A stretch of DNA of 64,000 bases from Melanocharis versteri (lineage: Eukaryota > Chordata > Aves > Passeriformes > Melanocharitidae). The notes beneath the pieces are model-generated. The model was not told the origin of the DNA. It saw only the letters and a program-made list of their open reading frames with translations, and did no database searches. The DNA lies in contig VZTG01006291.1 of assembly GCA_013397845.1 (NCBI GenBank), positions 626,809 to 690,808 of the forward strand. The letters run 5' to 3'. Of this stretch, positions 61,634 through 64,000 are shown in pieces (position 1 is the first letter of the stretch; each line of letters opens with the position of its first letter). The position numbers were made by a program, and so were the translations under genes.

Positions 61634-64000
61634 AATCTAATTCTTACATTGAAACTACAAGCCTACCTTTTAATTTCTGCTTAAGTAAGCAGAACTAGAA
61701 CTTTCGTCCAAATTCCAGTGGTTATGGTCAGGAAGAAGCCTGACATAATGCATAACATTTATGTTCATTGACATAAAATCCAATCCATTGTGTCACCTGT
61801 TGGTCAAAATTATCCTATTAAACAAGTTGGTTTCAGTCCAAGAAACCAACTTATTCCGAATGTTTGAAACCCAGCTATTTCCGTTTCCAATCAGTGAAGG
61901 TCACAGGCCCCTTAGTCTACCTTTGTCCTGTTTCTTGATGCTGTTATGTGCCTTCCTTCAGAGGCATTTGCCTGGTTTTGTTTTCTGTGTTTTCTGAAGA
62001 CATATCTACCATCACATCCTGCAGTTGAGGAGAGATTTTGCCAGGTTGTCACAGATGTAGAACAGGATGCTGGAGAAAGCAGATCACTGAGAAACTCTGA
62101 AAGTAAAAACTCCTCTGTGGCATACAAAAATGGGCTCTGGATTTTGTAATAGGTGTGACTGCGGGCTGCACGCTAAGCTTTATTTTCAGATCTCGAGTGG
62201 TTCTGAAAGCAAATGTCAGAGCCTTATTAAATGAGTTAACATTATTGTTAGTCAGAAAAAGTCAAGTGGATTTTTTAGTTTGTTAGGGGTGTTTTAAAGA
62301 AATTTTTTTCCCCATGTGATTTTGCTTTGCAGTCTGGACAGGTTGGCTTCCTTGTCGAAATTTTGCCCTCATTCTGTCTCTGTCTTCGTCCTGGTTGCAA
62401 GGGGAAAATGCAGTAATAGGTGTCATGGTTTTGGTGTGATGCAGTTTAAGAGAACCTGCCTCGGAGACTGCTCTGCAGTCTGTTAAATGATCCAGGTATC
62501 TTGTGCAAACACTTCATGGTACTGTGTCTGAGTCAAACGTGGAATCTGGGGAGCATCTGTTTTGTTCTGAGATCAGTTTATTTTTAGAAAATATTGAGCA
62601 GTACCAAGACAATTGTAAATGCTCTCTGAACGTTAGTGATGTTGGGGTGGCTCACATTGTGATGGTAAATCCCTCCCCACATCCTAGCTAGTTTATGGAA
62701 CAGGTTCTACTTAGCTGGATGCAAACCCCCAAATGCTGTGAATCCTCTTTCTACTGAGCATGGTGCATGTGGCTGGCAGCAGGAAAATAGGGGGGGTTGT
62801 TTGGTTTTTAAGAAATACGGAATGAGAATGAGAGAGCTTTGTGATTTTGTTACAGTGAGCTCATTAAAAAACCTTCATTTTTCAAGAAACATACAAATAC
62901 CAGTGGCTGCACATAGGAAAGGTGGTTGAGAAAAGCCAATGTGTGAAGGCACTGTAATAAGGAATACAGCCTGGGAAAAGTAATTTTGCAGTAAAATACT
63001 GTTGTCTCTTTTGTATATCCATGGACTCACTGCATTGGTGAATTGCTGCCCTATCAGAATTCCTGATGGAGACAAAGTTAGTGTTGGACACAGGACATTT
63101 GTAAGTGGAGAGAAAGGATGAGATACATTAATCCATATTCATGGCTATGAATATTCATGGCATTGAATTCTGTCATTTGTAAGATGGAAGTGTCTTAAAT
63201 ATAACTGCAGCATAGTTTTTGTCGCTGAATGATGGATTTGATAGATTTGAATGGCTTGTACTGGATATGGTTGATAGGTTGGGTCTTTTTTTGATTCATC
63301 AGTAAATACTGAGAAATTAAAAATATGCAATTTTGCTCCTAGAACATCAGATCATATTGAGGTTTCAGATACTAGTTAAAGCCACTTTAAGGCAGTGGAC
63401 CAGCAGTCAGATTGTTGCTTTCAAACATCTGGGATACCTAGTGCTCTATGCTGTTGCAAATCCCTGATTTTCAGCTGAAAAGGGGGTTTCATGGCTCTTT
63501 TTGTCTACCTTTCCATGACTAAAAGCTTGCATTTTTTCATTTGTGTGTATAAACATATAGCACGTAAGAACTAAGAAGCACTTTTGTCAGATGTGGAGGA
63601 TAAAAATACGGTGAAAACTGGAAAATGTGATTGCATTTCAAAATGCTAAAAGCAGTGAAAATGGAAAGCATCATATTCATTCAATCTGAAGTAATTACAA
63701 ACTAAGGAAATCATGCTAATTCAAACACCATTGTCCTTTAACTTTAGTTATAAATAGAAATATTTTATATTTATTGAAAGATTAAAAAAAATTTTAAATG
63801 AAGAATTATAATAAACACTGTTTTCACTTTATCTTGAAGTTGCTTAGAAGGATTATTTTTCTCTCTCCCTTTTAGATATGTTGTTTCTTGTCTCCCTTAG
63901 CAGCTCCATGGTTTTTGCTTTCTTGTGATTATTAGAGCCTAACTGAAACCTAACTTGCTGTAAGACAAATCCAAGGTTCCTAATAATTAAATTACTTCAG
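61634..64000. other. Unique non-coding DNA to the window end
   Basis: AT-rich. No gene or mobile element is recognised. Confidence 0.55.

Overview
The window looks like non-coding DNA from a bird nuclear genome, most likely a songbird (passerine). The evidence is its repeats. There are several 5'-truncated CR1 LINE copies in both orientations, some still ending in the CR1 3' tail (tandem ATTCTATG units). There are two avian-type endogenous retrovirus LTRs. SINEs and satellite arrays are absent, the background is AT-rich and CpG-poor, and T/G-rich low-complexity tracts recur. I see no bacterial-style gene organisation, no rRNA or tRNA gene, no CRISPR array, and no protein-coding gene that I can name.

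Layout. Positions 1-668 are an ERV LTR on the + strand (AATAAA at 598-603) that reaches the window edge. From 669 to about 41,000 the DNA is mostly unique, with small CR1 pieces at 5701-5786, 7684-7852 and 25839-25981, and scattered AT-, GT- and C/A-rich tracts. The centre of interest for mobile DNA is 41,016-42,342. There a CR1 copy on the + strand still keeps an open frame for the C-terminal end of its reverse-transcriptase protein. It is followed 58 bp later by a CpG-rich, apparently young ERV LTR on the - strand. That LTR contains a 117-N assembly gap and is bordered by a 9-bp direct repeat. From 42,343 to 64,000 the DNA is again mostly unique, with CR1 copies at 53171-53292 (decayed), 55913-56512, 59006-59298 and 61567-61633. 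Recognised mobile elements make up about 3.4 kb, roughly 5 percent.

Coding content. None of the open frames reads as a recognisable protein except the CR1 ORF2 remnants. A few stretches have exon-like or decayed-coding character and are listed as low-confidence candidates: 32522-32645 (+), 35972-36319 (+), 39995-40255 (-) and 10945-11235 (-). The window is therefore best read as one or more long introns, or as intergenic DNA.

Structures worth a second look are three perfect CACGTG E-boxes within 140 bp beside an octamer motif (34083-34222), a 14-bp perfect hairpin with a third related arm (19884-19941), two G-quadruplex-prone tracts (5809-5828 and 20370-20405), a 52-bp tandem duplication (29150-29254), and the gapped LTR with its unusually long flanking repeat.
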